A stretch of DNA of 64,000 nt from Lachnospiraceae bacterium (GCA_022794265.1 JAAWEK010000023.1:1-64000); one strand, 5' to 3'; positions 52,054 through 62,032 are shown, counted from the first letter of the stretch. The notes: a model not told the origin generated them from the letters alone. Numbers and translations are program-made.

Positions 52054-53779
52054 AACGTGTTCTTTCTAATTTCCGTTTATTTTCTTCCATAATAAGTTCT
52101 ATCAGCTTTTCTGCCGGCATGGGTTTTCCCAGCAAAAATCCCTGAATGTTATCACAGTGCATATTTTTCAGATATTCAAACTGTTCCTCCGTCTCCACGC
52201 CTTCCGCAATGGTTTCCAGTCCCAGTTTTTTAACCATGGTAATTACCGCATCCGTAATAATACTGGTAGAATCATCCAGCAATATGGTATCCACAAAAGA
52301 TTTATCTATCTTCAATGTGTCAATCGGTATATCCCTCAAATAAGATAACGAAGAGTATCCGGTTCCAAAATCATCGAGAGATACCTTAAATCCCCGGTTC
52401 CGCAATTCTTCCAAAATTGAAATCGTAGATTCAAAATCCTCAATTAAAACACTTTCCGTGATTTCGATTTCAATATGCTCCGGAGACAGATTATTTATTT
52501 CCACATAGTGCAGCAGAGTGTCTTTAAAATTCTTTTCCCGCAACTGTATTGCGGAAATATTAATGGATATTATTCCGTCATACCCATATTCTTTTCTCCA
52601 GACCGCATAATCTGCCAGTGCATGTTTTATTACCCATGTTCCTATGTTTACTATACAGCCGTTTTTCTCTGCCATAGGAATAAATTCTCCGGGACTGACA
52701 TATTCTCCGTTTGACAGCTGCCACCGAATCAGGGCTTCCACACCTCTCAGTTCCTTTTTTTCTGAAAAATACTGTGGCTGGTAATACAGCATAAATCCCA
52801 GAGTATCCACTGCGGTTTTTAATTTCTGCTCCAGTTTCACGTTTTTCATAAATTTCTTCAGCATATTTTCTTCAAAAACAAACATTCCGTTTTTTCCATG
52901 CTGTTTGACATTAAACATGGCTATATCTGCACATCTAATCAGGTCCACAGCTGTTTTTCCTCCGGAAGGATAAGATGCGATTCCGGCGCTTACGCTGACA
53001 TAAACTTTACTGCCGTCACTGAGTTCAATGGGTTTCTCCAGTTTCTTAATGATATCCTTATAAAGATTCAGGGCTGATTCATCACTTTCTGCATCATAAA
53101 ATGCTATGGCAAATTCATCGTTATTGAATCTTCCGACTTTCAGCGTATGGGTAACGTATTCATTCAGCATTTTTGCAAATTTAATAATCAGTTCGTCGCC
53201 CAGGATAAAGCCCACACTGTCGTTAATGATATTATAATTGTCAATGTCCAGATAAAGTACCTGAACTTTATTATAACTGTTCGGTATCTTTCCGACTGCA
53301 CGTTCCAGCCGTTTTACAAAATAATTTCTATTATATACCCCTGTTTCATTATCAAAATATGCCATATACTCCAACTCCAGCTGTTTCTCTTTTAACTCAC
53401 TGATATCCCTGAAAAAAGAAAATTTTTCTATGATTTCCCCATTTTCATCATAGCGGTTGGTTCCCGTATGGGATATCCACGTTCTTCCGTCATGTATCCG
53501 GTATTCTATTTCATATGAAGTTTCCTGATGACTTTCAATAATCTGCATCTTATCAAGAAACTTCTGTCTGTCTTCACTACAGATTCTTTCCGCAACTATT
53601 TTTTCATATTGATTTTCTTCATCATTTATTTCAAATAACTGTTTCCATTTCGGAGATATGATGGAATATCCGCTTTGAAAATTCGTATATTGGAAACCGT
53701 CATTGGATGCACTGGATATGTATTCGTACAGTTCTTCTAATGAATAATTATTTTTTTTACCAATCTGCTGTGTCTCCAT
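52046..53779 (-). CDS. PAS-GGDEF(degenerate)-EAL protein, probable c-di-GMP phosphodiesterase
   Basis: AAAGGAG selects ATG 53779 (METQQIGKKNNYS), giving 577 residues; a start ten codons earlier overlaps the previous gene. A PAS domain covers about residues 15-130. The GGDEF domain has RFNNDEFAIAF, where GG is replaced by NN, so cyclase activity is unlikely. The EAL domain keeps its catalytic signatures: GVEALIRWQ, EITESVL, DDFGTGYSSLSYL, KIDKSFV and AEGVETEEQ. It is therefore most likely a phosphodiesterase sensing a PAS signal. Confidence 0.88.
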   Translation of the reverse strand: METQQIGKKNNYSLEELYEYISSASNDGFQYTNFQSGYSIISPKWKQLFEINDEENQYEKIVAERICSEDRQKFLDKMQIIESHQETSYEIEYRIHDGRTWISHTGTNRYDENGEIIEKFSFFRDISELKEKQLELEYMAYFDNETGVYNRNYFVKRLERAVGKIPNSYNKVQVLYLDIDNYNIINDSVGFILGDELIIKFAKMLNEYVTHTLKVGRFNNDEFAIAFYDAESDESALNLYKDIIKKLEKPIELSDGSKVYVSVSAGIASYPSGGKTAVDLIRCADIAMFNVKQHGKNGMFVFEENMLKKFMKNVKLEQKLKTAVDTLGFMLYYQPQYFSEKKELRGVEALIRWQLSNGEYVSPGEFIPMAEKNGCIVNIGTWVIKHALADYAVWRKEYGYDGIISINISAIQLREKNFKDTLLHYVEINNLSPEHIEIEITESVLIEDFESTISILEELRNRGFKVSLDDFGTGYSSLSYLRDIPIDTLKIDKSFVDTILLDDSTSIITDAVITMVKKLGLETIAEGVETEEQFEYLKNMHCDNIQGFLLGKPMPAEKLIELIMEENKRKLERTRYV

Positions 53780-53795
53780 ACCATCACTCCTTTCT

Positions 53796-54380
53796 TCAGG
53801 TCTGTTCATCTAACGTAAGACTATATGAATCCATAAAATGTTCCATAAAATAATCCGCTTCCTGCAGATGAAGTTCCCGAACCGCCAGAAGAGTTGCCTG
53901 TTCTGCCTGTTCAAAATCCCGGTTACCCATCCGTTTTTCTTCCACACATTTAATAAATGCGGAAATCTTATCTGCGGCTTTTACTATCCGGCGATATTCC
54001 GGCTCCTGATTCTCTTCCCTGAGAATCCTGCCGTAAACCGGTCTCAGTTCTATGGGCAGGGAGTCCAGAAGTTTGTCTATAGCTGTGTCCTCCACTGTTT
54101 TATATGCCTCCCGTATTTCCGGTGCAAAATATTTTACAGGGGTTGGTAAATCTCCGGTTATGATTTCCGGTGCATCATGAAATACGGCATATACGGCAAC
54201 CTTATCCGGATTTATCGTACCTCCAAAATAAATATTATTAATAACCGCCAACGCATGGGCTATAATACTTACTTCCAGACTGTGTTCCGAAATATTCTCG
54301 GTAATGGTATTGCGCATCAGCCCCCATCGGTTAATGTATTTCATTCTTGAAAGCATTGCAAAAAAACTGTAATTCTCCAT
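53796..54380 (-). CDS. HD-domain 5'-deoxynucleotidase, YfbR-like
   Basis: The 194-residue protein has the YfbR layout: LSRMKYINRWGLMRN at the start, EHSLEVSIIAHAL with the first His, FHDAPEIITGDLPTPVKY with the HD pair, and KAADKISAFIKCVEEK. YfbR-type enzymes dephosphorylate deoxynucleoside monophosphates and keep dNTP pools in balance. Its stop overlaps the region before the EAL gene, so the two are in one operon. Confidence 0.88.
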   Translation of the reverse strand: MENYSFFAMLSRMKYINRWGLMRNTITENISEHSLEVSIIAHALAVINNIYFGGTINPDKVAVYAVFHDAPEIITGDLPTPVKYFAPEIREAYKTVEDTAIDKLLDSLPIELRPVYGRILREENQEPEYRRIVKAADKISAFIKCVEEKRMGNRDFEQAEQATLLAVRELHLQEADYFMEHFMDSYSLTLDEQT

Positions 54381-54395
54381 CTGTTTTCTCCCCTC

Positions 54396-55454
54396 TTAAA
54401 AGATATAAAATTCGTATTTTGTCTTTGATACAAACCGCTTCCCCTTCAGAAGCACTGGTTGTACAAACTCCGGTATATGTATTGCATTCGGAAAAAACTG
54501 TGTTTCAAAACATACCGCTCCATACTTCTCATAAGTTACACCGTTTTTACCCTTATTTTTTTCACCCAATGCCCCTGCCGTATAAAACTGCATTCCGGGC
54601 ATATCCGTATATACACGCATTCCTCTTCCGTTTTCTTCACATTCCAACACTGCTGCCTGTTTCTGTATTCCAAAAGAATCATTAATCTTATAATTTATAT
54701 CGTATTCGTTAAATGGTGTAACCGGTTGAAATGGCCGGTTCAGACCGTCTCCAATCTTCTTTCGTTTTCTGAAATCAAATGATGTATCCCGGACGTCTGC
54801 CATACTTCCATCTGGTATCAGTCTTCGGTCCACCCTGCATACCCGGTCAGAATTTATTTGTACATAGTGCTGGAAAACAGATCCTGCATCCTGTTTTTGT
54901 AAATTAAAATAACAATGATTGGTCAGATTTAAAACCGTATCCGAATCTGACACACAGTCATAGGTCAGTGTAAGCGCATTATCCGATGACAGGGTATAGA
55001 TAACATCCACCTTCAGATTTCCTGGAAACCCCTGGTCTCCGTCCGGACTAAATAAAGTAAATTTAACATTAAAACCTTCTTCATCCTCATAGGCGGCGGA
55101 TTCCCACACCCGGTACTGATATCCCTGACTGCCGCTGTGCAGCGTATATCCTGCCCTGCTCTTTTCCAACATGTATTTCTTTCCGTTCAGAGAAAATACT
55201 GACCGGTCAATCCGGTTGGCACATCTTCCCACCACGGCTCCAAATGCCGGCCAGTTTTCAAAATAATACTCCGGTTTATCATATCCCAGAACCACATCAT
55301 CCAGATTTCCGTTTCGGTCAGGGACTGATATTTCAATGATTGCCGCACCAATTTCACAGACTTTGACCGTCATACCGTTTTCATTTTTCATCTCATAATA
55401 TGCGGTTTCTGTTCCGTTCCTGTCTTTTGTAAATATCTCTTTTTTTATATGCAT
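54396..55454 (-). CDS. galM: Aldose 1-epimerase (galactose mutarotase)
   Basis: GalM interconverts alpha and beta sugars so that kinases can use them. The 352-residue frame from ATG 55454 (MHIKKEIFTKDRNG) has the beta-sandwich fold with VVGRCANRIDRSVFSL, TNHCYFNLQ (catalytic His), TPFNEYDINY and the late CFETQFFPNA (catalytic Glu). GGAG lies about 13 bases before the start; longer frames begin with sequence unlike the family. Confidence 0.9.
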   Translation of the reverse strand: MHIKKEIFTKDRNGTETAYYEMKNENGMTVKVCEIGAAIIEISVPDRNGNLDDVVLGYDKPEYYFENWPAFGAVVGRCANRIDRSVFSLNGKKYMLEKSRAGYTLHSGSQGYQYRVWESAAYEDEEGFNVKFTLFSPDGDQGFPGNLKVDVIYTLSSDNALTLTYDCVSDSDTVLNLTNHCYFNLQKQDAGSVFQHYVQINSDRVCRVDRRLIPDGSMADVRDTSFDFRKRKKIGDGLNRPFQPVTPFNEYDINYKINDSFGIQKQAAVLECEENGRGMRVYTDMPGMQFYTAGALGEKNKGKNGVTYEKYGAVCFETQFFPNAIHIPEFVQPVLLKGKRFVSKTKYEFYIF

Positions 55455-55592
55455 CGGTCTTCTGCTCTCCAGTCTTAGCCGCAGCTGCAAATAAAAACAG
55501 CTCATATGGTGAGAATTCTATTATTTTCTCGAATATAAAGATAATTATATCATTTTTTGATATTATAATCAAGAACAAAGGCATCTGAACAC

Positions 55593-55620
55593 AAAAAAAC
55601 TCCGCATAATGATATGCGGA
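55593..55620 (-). terminator. Rho-independent terminator after the Rrf2 gene
   Basis: On the minus strand CCGCATA and TATGCGG pair around ATGA-type loop bases and are followed by seven T residues, directly after the Rrf2-family stop. Confidence 0.85.
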
Positions 55621-55621
55621 A

Positions 55622-56056
55622 TCAAATTACATAATTATCAGACTTTCCCTGCTGCCACTCAATCAAATTTTCGATTGTAACATTGTCAATCACATGATTA
55701 ATGGCATCATTTAATTTCTGCCACAATATTAATGTCGCACAATCATGCTGTCTCTCACACTCATTGACCTCTGATTCCAAACAGGACACCGGCGCTAGGC
55801 TTCCTTCAATCAGACGCAGAATACTGCCTACCGTATAATCTGCCGGAGCTTTTGTCAGCCGGTACCCTCCCTGGGGTCCTCGGATACTCTTGACATATCC
55901 TGCTTTGTTCAGCACTGATATAATCTGTTCCAGATATTTATCCGAGATTCCCTGACGTCCGGCAATTTCCTTAATGCGAACCGGTTCGCCATGGTCATTT
56001 ACTGCTATATCAATCATCATTCTTAATGCATATCTGCCTTTGGTGGATATCTTCAT
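55622..56056 (-). CDS. Rrf2-family transcriptional regulator (IscR-like)
   Basis: AGAGGG before ATG 56056 (MKISTKGRYALRMM) gives 144 residues; a frame starting 18 codons earlier lacks the family start. The N-terminal winged helix is followed by QGISDKYLEQIISVLNKAGYV and RGPQGGYRLTKAP. Three cysteines (CLESEVNECERQHDC) could bind a [2Fe-2S] cluster as in IscR. The genes after it upstream are iscU and iscS, so it probably senses Fe-S status and controls them. Confidence 0.9.
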   Translation of the reverse strand: MKISTKGRYALRMMIDIAVNDHGEPVRIKEIAGRQGISDKYLEQIISVLNKAGYVKSIRGPQGGYRLTKAPADYTVGSILRLIEGSLAPVSCLESEVNECERQHDCATLILWQKLNDAINHVIDNVTIENLIEWQQGKSDNYVI

Positions 56057-56161
56057 TTTCCCTCTGCATATCACAGATTGCTCTGCAATGATTCCTTTCC
56101 CTTTTTCCATTTTGTATTTTAACAGACTCTGTTGTTATTTTACTATTCCTAAATTCTTAAG

Positions 56162-56578
56162 TCAACTTAAAATTTCTTTCTTCGGTTCCTCCAGCCCTTC
56201 GATAACCAGATGATTTTTCTGTGCATAATCCCACAACGCTGCGTGTATGGCTTCTTCCGCCAGCAGCGAACAGTGTACTTTAACCGGCGGAAGACCGTCC
56301 AAAGCTTCCATAACCGCCAGATTTGTTACTTCCATTGCTTCCTGTACCGTTTTGCCAATCACCAGTTCCGTGGCCATACTGCTGGTAGCAATTGCCGCTC
56401 CGCAGCCAAAAGTTTTAAATTTACAGTTACGTATTACTTCATTATTATCAATATCCAGATATATCCGCATAATATCACCGCATTTAGCATTTCCAACGGT
56501 ACCTACTCCGCTTGGATTTTCAATTTCTCCCACATTCCGCGGATTGGAAAAATGATCGATTACTTTTTCACTATACAT
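56162..56578 (-). CDS. iscU: Fe-S scaffold protein IscU/NifU N-type
   Basis: AAAGGAAG selects ATG 56578 (MYSEKVIDHFSNPRNVG), giving 138 residues. The three cluster cysteines are present in AKCGDIMRIYLDI, FGCGAAIATSSMATE and VHCSLLAEEAIHAAL, with the Asp of CGD that controls transfer. It assembles clusters with sulfur from the iscS product. A tail of about 10 residues (EGLEEPKKEILS) ends the protein. Confidence 0.95.
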   Translation of the reverse strand: MYSEKVIDHFSNPRNVGEIENPSGVGTVGNAKCGDIMRIYLDIDNNEVIRNCKFKTFGCGAAIATSSMATELVIGKTVQEAMEVTNLAVMEALDGLPPVKVHCSLLAEEAIHAALWDYAQKNHLVIEGLEEPKKEILS

Positions 56579-56688
56579 ATTGCTTCTTCCTTTCTTCAAA
56601 TAGTTCTCAAGCCATTGCAAAATCCGCGGTCACAGACCGGAATTTTCAGCGAATTACGCCTTGAGGTAAACAATTTAGTATTATTTAT

Positions 56689-57885
56689 TCAGCACACATA
56701 TTTTTGTCCGTGCAGATAATCTTCGTATATTGGAGACATATCCCGCAGCCGTTTCACAATCTGTTTCAGTTCCCCTACGATATAATCAATATCTTCTATC
56801 GTAGTTTCTGGTGATATGGTTATTCTCAGAGAACCATGGGCTATTTCATGAGGCAGACCGATTGCCAACAGCACATGGGAAGGATCCAGAGAACCAGAAG
56901 TACATGCGGAACCGGAGGAGGCACAGATTCCTCTGGCATCAAGCATAATCAACAGCGACTCTCCTTCTATAAAACGAATTGAAAAACTGGCATTGTTGGG
57001 AAGCCTGTCCACCCGGTCCCCATTCAGGCGGACATAGGGAATCTCCTTTAATACCCGGTCCACCAAATGCTGCCGGAGTGAAGTCATATATTCTGCATCC
57101 TGCTCCAGTCTCTGGTCCGCAATCTCTGTGGCCTTCGCCATTCCCACGATGGCTGGGACATTATGGGTTCCGGCTCTCCGGTTTCTCTCCTGTACGCCTC
57201 CATGAATCAATGCGCCGATTTTGATTCCGTTTCTTATATATAAAATTCCAATTCCTTTTGGTCCATGAATCTTATGACCGCTGGCGCTTAATAAATCAAT
57301 CCCCAGTTCTTTTACATCGATTCTGATCTGTCCATAGGCCTGAACCGCATCCGTATGAAATAAAATATCATGTTTCCTGGCAATAGCTCCAATACGTTTT
57401 ATATCCTGTATGGTCCCAATCTCATTGTTTGCGTACATGATAGAAATCAGAACTGTATCCTCACGGATAGCAGCTTCCAAATCTGCCGGATTCACCTTCC
57501 CGTTTTCATTTACATCTAAATATGTGATCTCATAACCATGGGTTTCCAAATATTCACAGGTATGAAGCACTGCATGATGTTCAATCCGGCTTGTAATAAT
57601 ATGTCTTCCTTTATGATTCATTGCTTCGGCAGCCGCTTTGATGGCCCAGTTATCCGACTCACTTCCTCCTCCCGTAAAATAAATCTCATTGGAGTCTGCA
57701 CCTAAAAATCCTGCAATCCGCTCTCTGGATTCTTCAATCGCCCGTTTCGCCGTTCCCGCAAATGTATATATACTGGCAGGATTTCCGTACCATTCGGTAA
57801 AGTACGGTTTCATACTGTCAAATACTTCCGGATATACTGCGGTTGTTGCCGCATTATCTACATATATGTTAAATTTATCAGTCAT
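56689..57885 (-). CDS. iscS: Cysteine desulfurase (IscS/NifS)
   Basis: AAAGG lies 9 bases before ATG 57885 (MTDKFNIYVDNAATTAVYP), giving 398 residues; an upstream-extended frame has no support. The PLP lysine lies in SASGHKIHGPKGIG, and the catalytic cysteine in ASSGSACTSGSLDPSHVL. The enzyme takes sulfur from cysteine and hands it to IscU. A promoter with TTGACA lies just upstream. The loop ACTSG is the NifS-like type. Confidence 0.95.
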   Translation of the reverse strand: MTDKFNIYVDNAATTAVYPEVFDSMKPYFTEWYGNPASIYTFAGTAKRAIEESRERIAGFLGADSNEIYFTGGGSESDNWAIKAAAEAMNHKGRHIITSRIEHHAVLHTCEYLETHGYEITYLDVNENGKVNPADLEAAIREDTVLISIMYANNEIGTIQDIKRIGAIARKHDILFHTDAVQAYGQIRIDVKELGIDLLSASGHKIHGPKGIGILYIRNGIKIGALIHGGVQERNRRAGTHNVPAIVGMAKATEIADQRLEQDAEYMTSLRQHLVDRVLKEIPYVRLNGDRVDRLPNNASFSIRFIEGESLLIMLDARGICASSGSACTSGSLDPSHVLLAIGLPHEIAHGSLRITISPETTIEDIDYIVGELKQIVKRLRDMSPIYEDYLHGQKYVC

Positions 57886-57930
57886 TAATTTCATCCTTTC
57901 TTTAATTCCTACTATCGTTGTATGAATTAT

Positions 57931-57959
57931 ACTATACTCTTTTACTAGGAATTTGTCAA
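57931..57959 (-). promoter_or_regulatory. Promoter of the iscS-iscU-Rrf2 operon
   Basis: On the minus strand TTGACA (57954-57959) and TATAGT (57931-57936) are 17 bases apart. ATTCCTA and TAGGAAT half-sites flank the -10 region, a possible site for the Rrf2 regulator. Confidence 0.65.
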
Positions 57960-58017
57960 GGAAAATATTTAAGAACAGATGGAAAAATAAATATAGTTTC
58001 AGGAACAAAATATCATC

Positions 58018-58746
58018 CTACTCTTCCAGAATATAACATGAACCGCCTGTAACTATTTCATCTGATATAGTTACAGGAAGCTTGGAATCCAAACAAAATG
58101 CCGGTCTGACATAATTTAAATCACTGGAATTTGCAGAACCAAGCATGTTATTACTTCCAATCGTGTATGTACAGGATACTCTCCATGTATCAGGTGTTCT
58201 TAACCACCAGCTAACGCAACTTCCATTTTCAGTATAAGAAATCCGGTTTTTAACCTCATTAAAAAAAGCAATCGAATCCCCCTCTTGTTCTACAGAATCA
58301 ATATTCAATTCGCCAATTGACAGTAAGAAAATTTTTCTGTTAATAGTTATTTTTTCATCACCGGAAATACCTATGGAATCATCTGAAATTATAGAAATAT
58401 CTACACTTTTTATCACATCTGCAATTTCGTTAAATTGATTAAGAAATATACTATTCAAGAATACATCTATTTCACTGTTTTCATAATATGAATAGTATTC
58501 ATTTATTCTCAATGGTTCATCTAAAACATTTCTTCGTAATAAAAGAGTATTTCCCTTATAATCATCAGTAATTACAAGATATGGGACATAAACATCATTC
58601 TCAAGCAGATATATCTCATGATTGGATTTATTCTGTTTGTTATAAGCTAAATCCGATAAAGTAGAAATATCCTTTTTTTCAGAACATGCTGAAAAAAAAT
58701 TCATTCCCAATAATAACACTGCCAAAAAGGCAACTCCTCTTCTCAT
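58018..58746 (-). CDS. Lipoprotein with DUF6273-like C-terminus
   Basis: GGGAGG lies before ATG 58746 (MRRGVAFLAVLLLGMNFFSACS); a TTG two codons earlier is an alternative. The signal peptide ends in a lipobox FSAC, so the protein is lipid-anchored outside the membrane. The C-terminal half has SCVSWWLRTPDTWRVS and LNYVRPAFCLDSKLP, the pattern of DUF6273, which occurs in surface proteins of gut Firmicutes. Its role is unknown. Confidence 0.75.
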   Translation of the reverse strand: MRRGVAFLAVLLLGMNFFSACSEKKDISTLSDLAYNKQNKSNHEIYLLENDVYVPYLVITDDYKGNTLLLRRNVLDEPLRINEYYSYYENSEIDVFLNSIFLNQFNEIADVIKSVDISIISDDSIGISGDEKITINRKIFLLSIGELNIDSVEQEGDSIAFFNEVKNRISYTENGSCVSWWLRTPDTWRVSCTYTIGSNNMLGSANSSDLNYVRPAFCLDSKLPVTISDEIVTGGSCYILEE

Positions 58747-58917
58747 TTCCAAATAAAACCTCCCTCTTTATTCAAGTGTTCCATGATATAAAAACATGAA
58801 TATGTAAAATCCATGTTATACTACGGGTATATATTATAACACTTTTTTCTTTTCTAATATATATATTAAACACACAAAAAATACACCTTAAAGGTTCATA
58901 TTACACACAATTAAACA

Positions 58918-58963
58918 AAAAAACAGCGCCTACGTCCGGTAAACTAAGCGCCGTTTTTATACA
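58918..58963. terminator. Bidirectional terminator in the 58.75-59.07 kb gap
   Basis: AAAAACAGCGC and GCGCCGTTTTT pair with one bulge around a 24-base loop, with A and T runs on both sides. The remaining 313-base gap shows only AT-rich sequence and no gene. Confidence 0.65.
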
Positions 58964-59066
58964 ACTACCAATCAAGCATTCATTTCATACTGTAAATAGT
59001 GAGATTGAAGAAATATCACAAAAAAGCAGTAACATTCATGCTGCTTCATATAACATACCCGGATTA

Positions 59067-59759
59067 TTACAGCATCTCAACTACTTCTGCCCTGCACAGC
59101 AGTATGCCTAAATTTCCGTTTCTGCATCTCAGTTCATCAATAAATTTTTTTTCATCCGCATCTTTCTTAAAAATAAGCTGATAGGTCAGTTCGTACATGG
59201 AACCCATATTTGTAGTTCTCACCTTATCCAAATATATCTTATCTGTAAATTCCTGAAACAAATCATCAAACGCCCCCTGATAATTCAGGTTTTCGGGAAT
59301 AGTTATGCGCAATGTCTTTTCCACATTCCGGATAACACCATAATTCGTCATCATCAGAATAAAATAAACAACTCCGATTATCACCGTAGCAACTGCCGCA
59401 AAAACAATATACCCCATTCCGGCGGCCAGACCGATGGCCATGGCAAATAATACATGGGAAATATCCTTGGAATCTCCAGGAAGACTCCGGAATCTTACCA
59501 GCGTAAATACTCCGGCTATGGAAAAAGCCCTGGCAATATCGCTTCCGACAAGTATAATAACAATGGATACCATGGCCGGAAGAATTACAAGAGTAATCGC
59601 AAAATTTGTAGAAAAACGTTTTCTCCGGTTTGTAAATATATATATTATACTGATGATCAGCCCAAGAATCAGGGCAACTCCTATACATATCAGGGCATCC
59701 AAAGGCACTATGCTTAAAGTTGTACTTCCTTCAGATGTTTCAAAAATTGTATCTAACAT
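59067..59759 (-). CDS. DUF4956 membrane protein
   Basis: GGAGAG precedes ATG 59759; the start overlaps the VTC gene's end by 7 bases. The 230-residue protein has about four membrane helices (residues 20-45, 55-75, 100-130), the SIAGVFTLVRFRSLPGDSKD signature and a C-terminal cytoplasmic domain of about 90 residues. DUF4956 genes usually pair with VTC-domain genes, which suggests a joint membrane complex, perhaps for polyphosphate. Function is not established. Confidence 0.85.
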   Translation of the reverse strand: MLDTIFETSEGSTTLSIVPLDALICIGVALILGLIISIIYIFTNRRKRFSTNFAITLVILPAMVSIVIILVGSDIARAFSIAGVFTLVRFRSLPGDSKDISHVLFAMAIGLAAGMGYIVFAAVATVIIGVVYFILMMTNYGVIRNVEKTLRITIPENLNYQGAFDDLFQEFTDKIYLDKVRTTNMGSMYELTYQLIFKKDADEKKFIDELRCRNGNLGILLCRAEVVEML

Positions 59760-60493
59760 ATTTTTCTCTCCGTTCCGCTGCGTTTTGCAGCTATATAATT
59801 TTTATATTCCGTTCCGTATTTCGAAAAGGAACAGCCGTAAATCCTCAGTTCCGTAAGAAGTTCCGACAACCAGACCGGCATACTTCCCACCGTTTTTATT
59901 TCCATGAGCCAGGTTCCCTTTTTTAATAATTCTTCTCCGTCATCCCCGGATTCCAACCGCAGACGTTCTCTTCTGGTTCGAATATTGGTATCAAAAGTAA
60001 TACGCAGTTCTTCGTCCTCCTTTCCGAACAATGCCTTTCTGTCATATGCCAGATAGACCTTCGGCACAGGCTGATACAAATCCATAAAATACTTCAGTTC
60101 ATTTAACACCTGTTCATTGATATAGGAATTTGGCATTGGAATTTTATTTTCCAGCAAAAAATCATAGGCTTCACTTAATTGCAAAACCGTTCTCCGCTTA
60201 TTTACAACGCCTTTAAATTTTTTCTTGATTTCCAGAAAAACCTTATCCTCCAAAGCCGGAATACCGTAACTTCTAAGACGCAGCTTCTCCTTATACACCG
60301 GGCGGTCAATGGAGCGGCGTATCAGTTCATCATCCCATGTATCAAAATAAATATTACTTATGGAATAAAATCTGTTTCCCATGCAGAACCTGTCCTCAAC
60401 CATATAACCGCTTAACTTCTCATTCAGAACATGATAAGAGTAATCATCAATAATATACTTCTTTTCCACACGGTTAAATACTTCAATTGCCAT
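59753..60493 (-). CDS. VTC-domain protein (polyphosphate polymerase-like)
   Basis: The 246-residue protein is a tunnel-fold VTC domain: FNRVEKKYIIDDYSY, IYFDTWDDELIRRSID, KEKLRLRSYG, FLEIKKKFKGVVNKRR and WLMEIKTVGSMPVWL, with the repeated basic and ExK-type pairs that line the tunnel. In yeast, VTC makes polyphosphate from ATP; the bacterial role is not settled. AGGAG precedes the ATG. It is the first of the VTC-DUF4956 pair, downstream of the kinase gene. Confidence 0.85.
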   Translation of the reverse strand: MAIEVFNRVEKKYIIDDYSYHVLNEKLSGYMVEDRFCMGNRFYSISNIYFDTWDDELIRRSIDRPVYKEKLRLRSYGIPALEDKVFLEIKKKFKGVVNKRRTVLQLSEAYDFLLENKIPMPNSYINEQVLNELKYFMDLYQPVPKVYLAYDRKALFGKEDEELRITFDTNIRTRRERLRLESGDDGEELLKKGTWLMEIKTVGSMPVWLSELLTELRIYGCSFSKYGTEYKNYIAAKRSGTERKIC

Positions 60494-60508
60494 GTTTCTC
60501 CTGCCTTT

Positions 60509-62032
60509 CTAACTTTCTTCCGAAATCTTCAGTTCAAACCAGAAGGTACTTCCCATACCTTCCCTGCTTTCTACTCCATACTCCGCATGATGGAGCTTCA
60601 ATATATTCTGAACAATGGATAATCCCAGACCGCTGCCCATAACCGCCCGCTTATGGTTCTTGTCCGCCTTATAATAACGTTCCCATACATTGTCCAGCTC
60701 ACTTTCCGGAATTCCGGCTCCGGAATCTGCAACTTCAATTCTGACACTACCAGATGTTACACTTTGGCGAATCAGAACCTTTTTATCTTCCCCGGTATAA
60801 TTCACCGCATTGCTGATCAGATTATATATAACCTGGTAAATCTTAAATTCATCCGCTTCCACTATGATATGTTCCCCATACTGAAATTCAATGATATATC
60901 CATAGGGCTCCAGCAGTTTGGCATACCGGTCTGTTGTGGCCTGAATACTTTCCGTCAAATCATATTCTTTCATTTCCAGAACGGTGACACCTGCCTGAAT
61001 TTTTGACATGTCCAGCAGATCATTTACCAAAACGGTCAGTCGTCTGGTTTCGTCAATAATCACCTGTACATTTTCCGGTGTATTTTCGCCGGGCAAATCT
61101 CTCATTACCTCCGAATAAGCAGTAATCATGGTCAACGGAGTCCGTAGATCATGGGATACATTGGCCAGAAGTTCCTTCTGAAGCACATCGGTTTTGGAAA
61201 GTTCCTTTGCCGTATGATTCAGCGTATCGGACAATTCAGAAATTTCCCTGTAATCCTTTCCGTTGAATTCCACGGAAAAATTTCCTTTTGCCAATTCCTT
61301 AGCTGTATCATTGATTACAATAATCGGACGGGATACTCTTCTTGATATTATAAATGCTATGACTAAAGATAACAATATCAATATAATGGATATATAAACT
61401 AATTGAATCCGCAAGGTATGTACGGTAGCCCCTACCGGTGAAATCACAGAATTCAGAAAAACAACATATTCCGTTCCGGCGGCAACAGTCACCACCTGTA
61501 TGGATACAACGCTTTCGTTTTCGGTATTCTCAGGCATATTCGGCATCCAGTTAAACCGGTCTGGTTCCCTGTCCTTTCCGGCAGGAAACCGGTTGTCCGG
61601 TATATCCTCTTCCTTCTCTGTCATCCCCGACTCTATTTCTTTTGTCTTTAATTCCAATGTGCCTCCCTGTTCCACAGCCTTCTGATAAAGCTGAACAATT
61701 ACTTTCTGATGCAGCTTATGTATGGAACAGCCCGGAGTGGCTTCGGCCGAATACAGCTTTTTTCCTTCCGAATCCGTAATCAGAATACAGATATCATAAT
61801 TCCCGGATATAGTTTCCACCGCTTCCGCCAGATTGGTATCATTGATTACAGAAATCAAATTCTCTTCGGCGCTTTTCAGTTCTTTTTTCTTAATACTCTT
61901 ATAAAACACATCCAGATATACCGTCTGAAACAACCACAGCAGTATCAGCAGAATCACAATAAAACTTAAAAGATAACAGAAAATTTTCCATTTAATACTA
62001 ATTCTCTCATGCCTCAAAACGATATCCCACAC
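60509..62032 (-). CDS. Sensor histidine kinase (PhoR/VanS type)
   Basis: The 507-residue protein has a membrane helix (about residues 15-38), a 180-residue extracytoplasmic sensor domain, a second helix (about 212-232), HAMP (RRVSRPIIVINDTAKELA), a DHp segment with ELLANVSHDLRTPLTMI (H294), and an ATPase domain with NLISNAVNYTGEDKK and VMGSGLGLSIVQNILK. The start overlaps the regulator stop by 26 bases, so translation is coupled. It likely controls the VTC genes after it. Confidence 0.92.
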   Translation of the reverse strand: MWDIVLRHERISIKWKIFCYLLSFIVILLILLWLFQTVYLDVFYKSIKKKELKSAEENLISVINDTNLAEAVETISGNYDICILITDSEGKKLYSAEATPGCSIHKLHQKVIVQLYQKAVEQGGTLELKTKEIESGMTEKEEDIPDNRFPAGKDREPDRFNWMPNMPENTENESVVSIQVVTVAAGTEYVVFLNSVISPVGATVHTLRIQLVYISIILILLSLVIAFIISRRVSRPIIVINDTAKELAKGNFSVEFNGKDYREISELSDTLNHTAKELSKTDVLQKELLANVSHDLRTPLTMITAYSEVMRDLPGENTPENVQVIIDETRRLTVLVNDLLDMSKIQAGVTVLEMKEYDLTESIQATTDRYAKLLEPYGYIIEFQYGEHIIVEADEFKIYQVIYNLISNAVNYTGEDKKVLIRQSVTSGSVRIEVADSGAGIPESELDNVWERYYKADKNHKRAVMGSGLGLSIVQNILKLHHAEYGVESREGMGSTFWFELKISEES

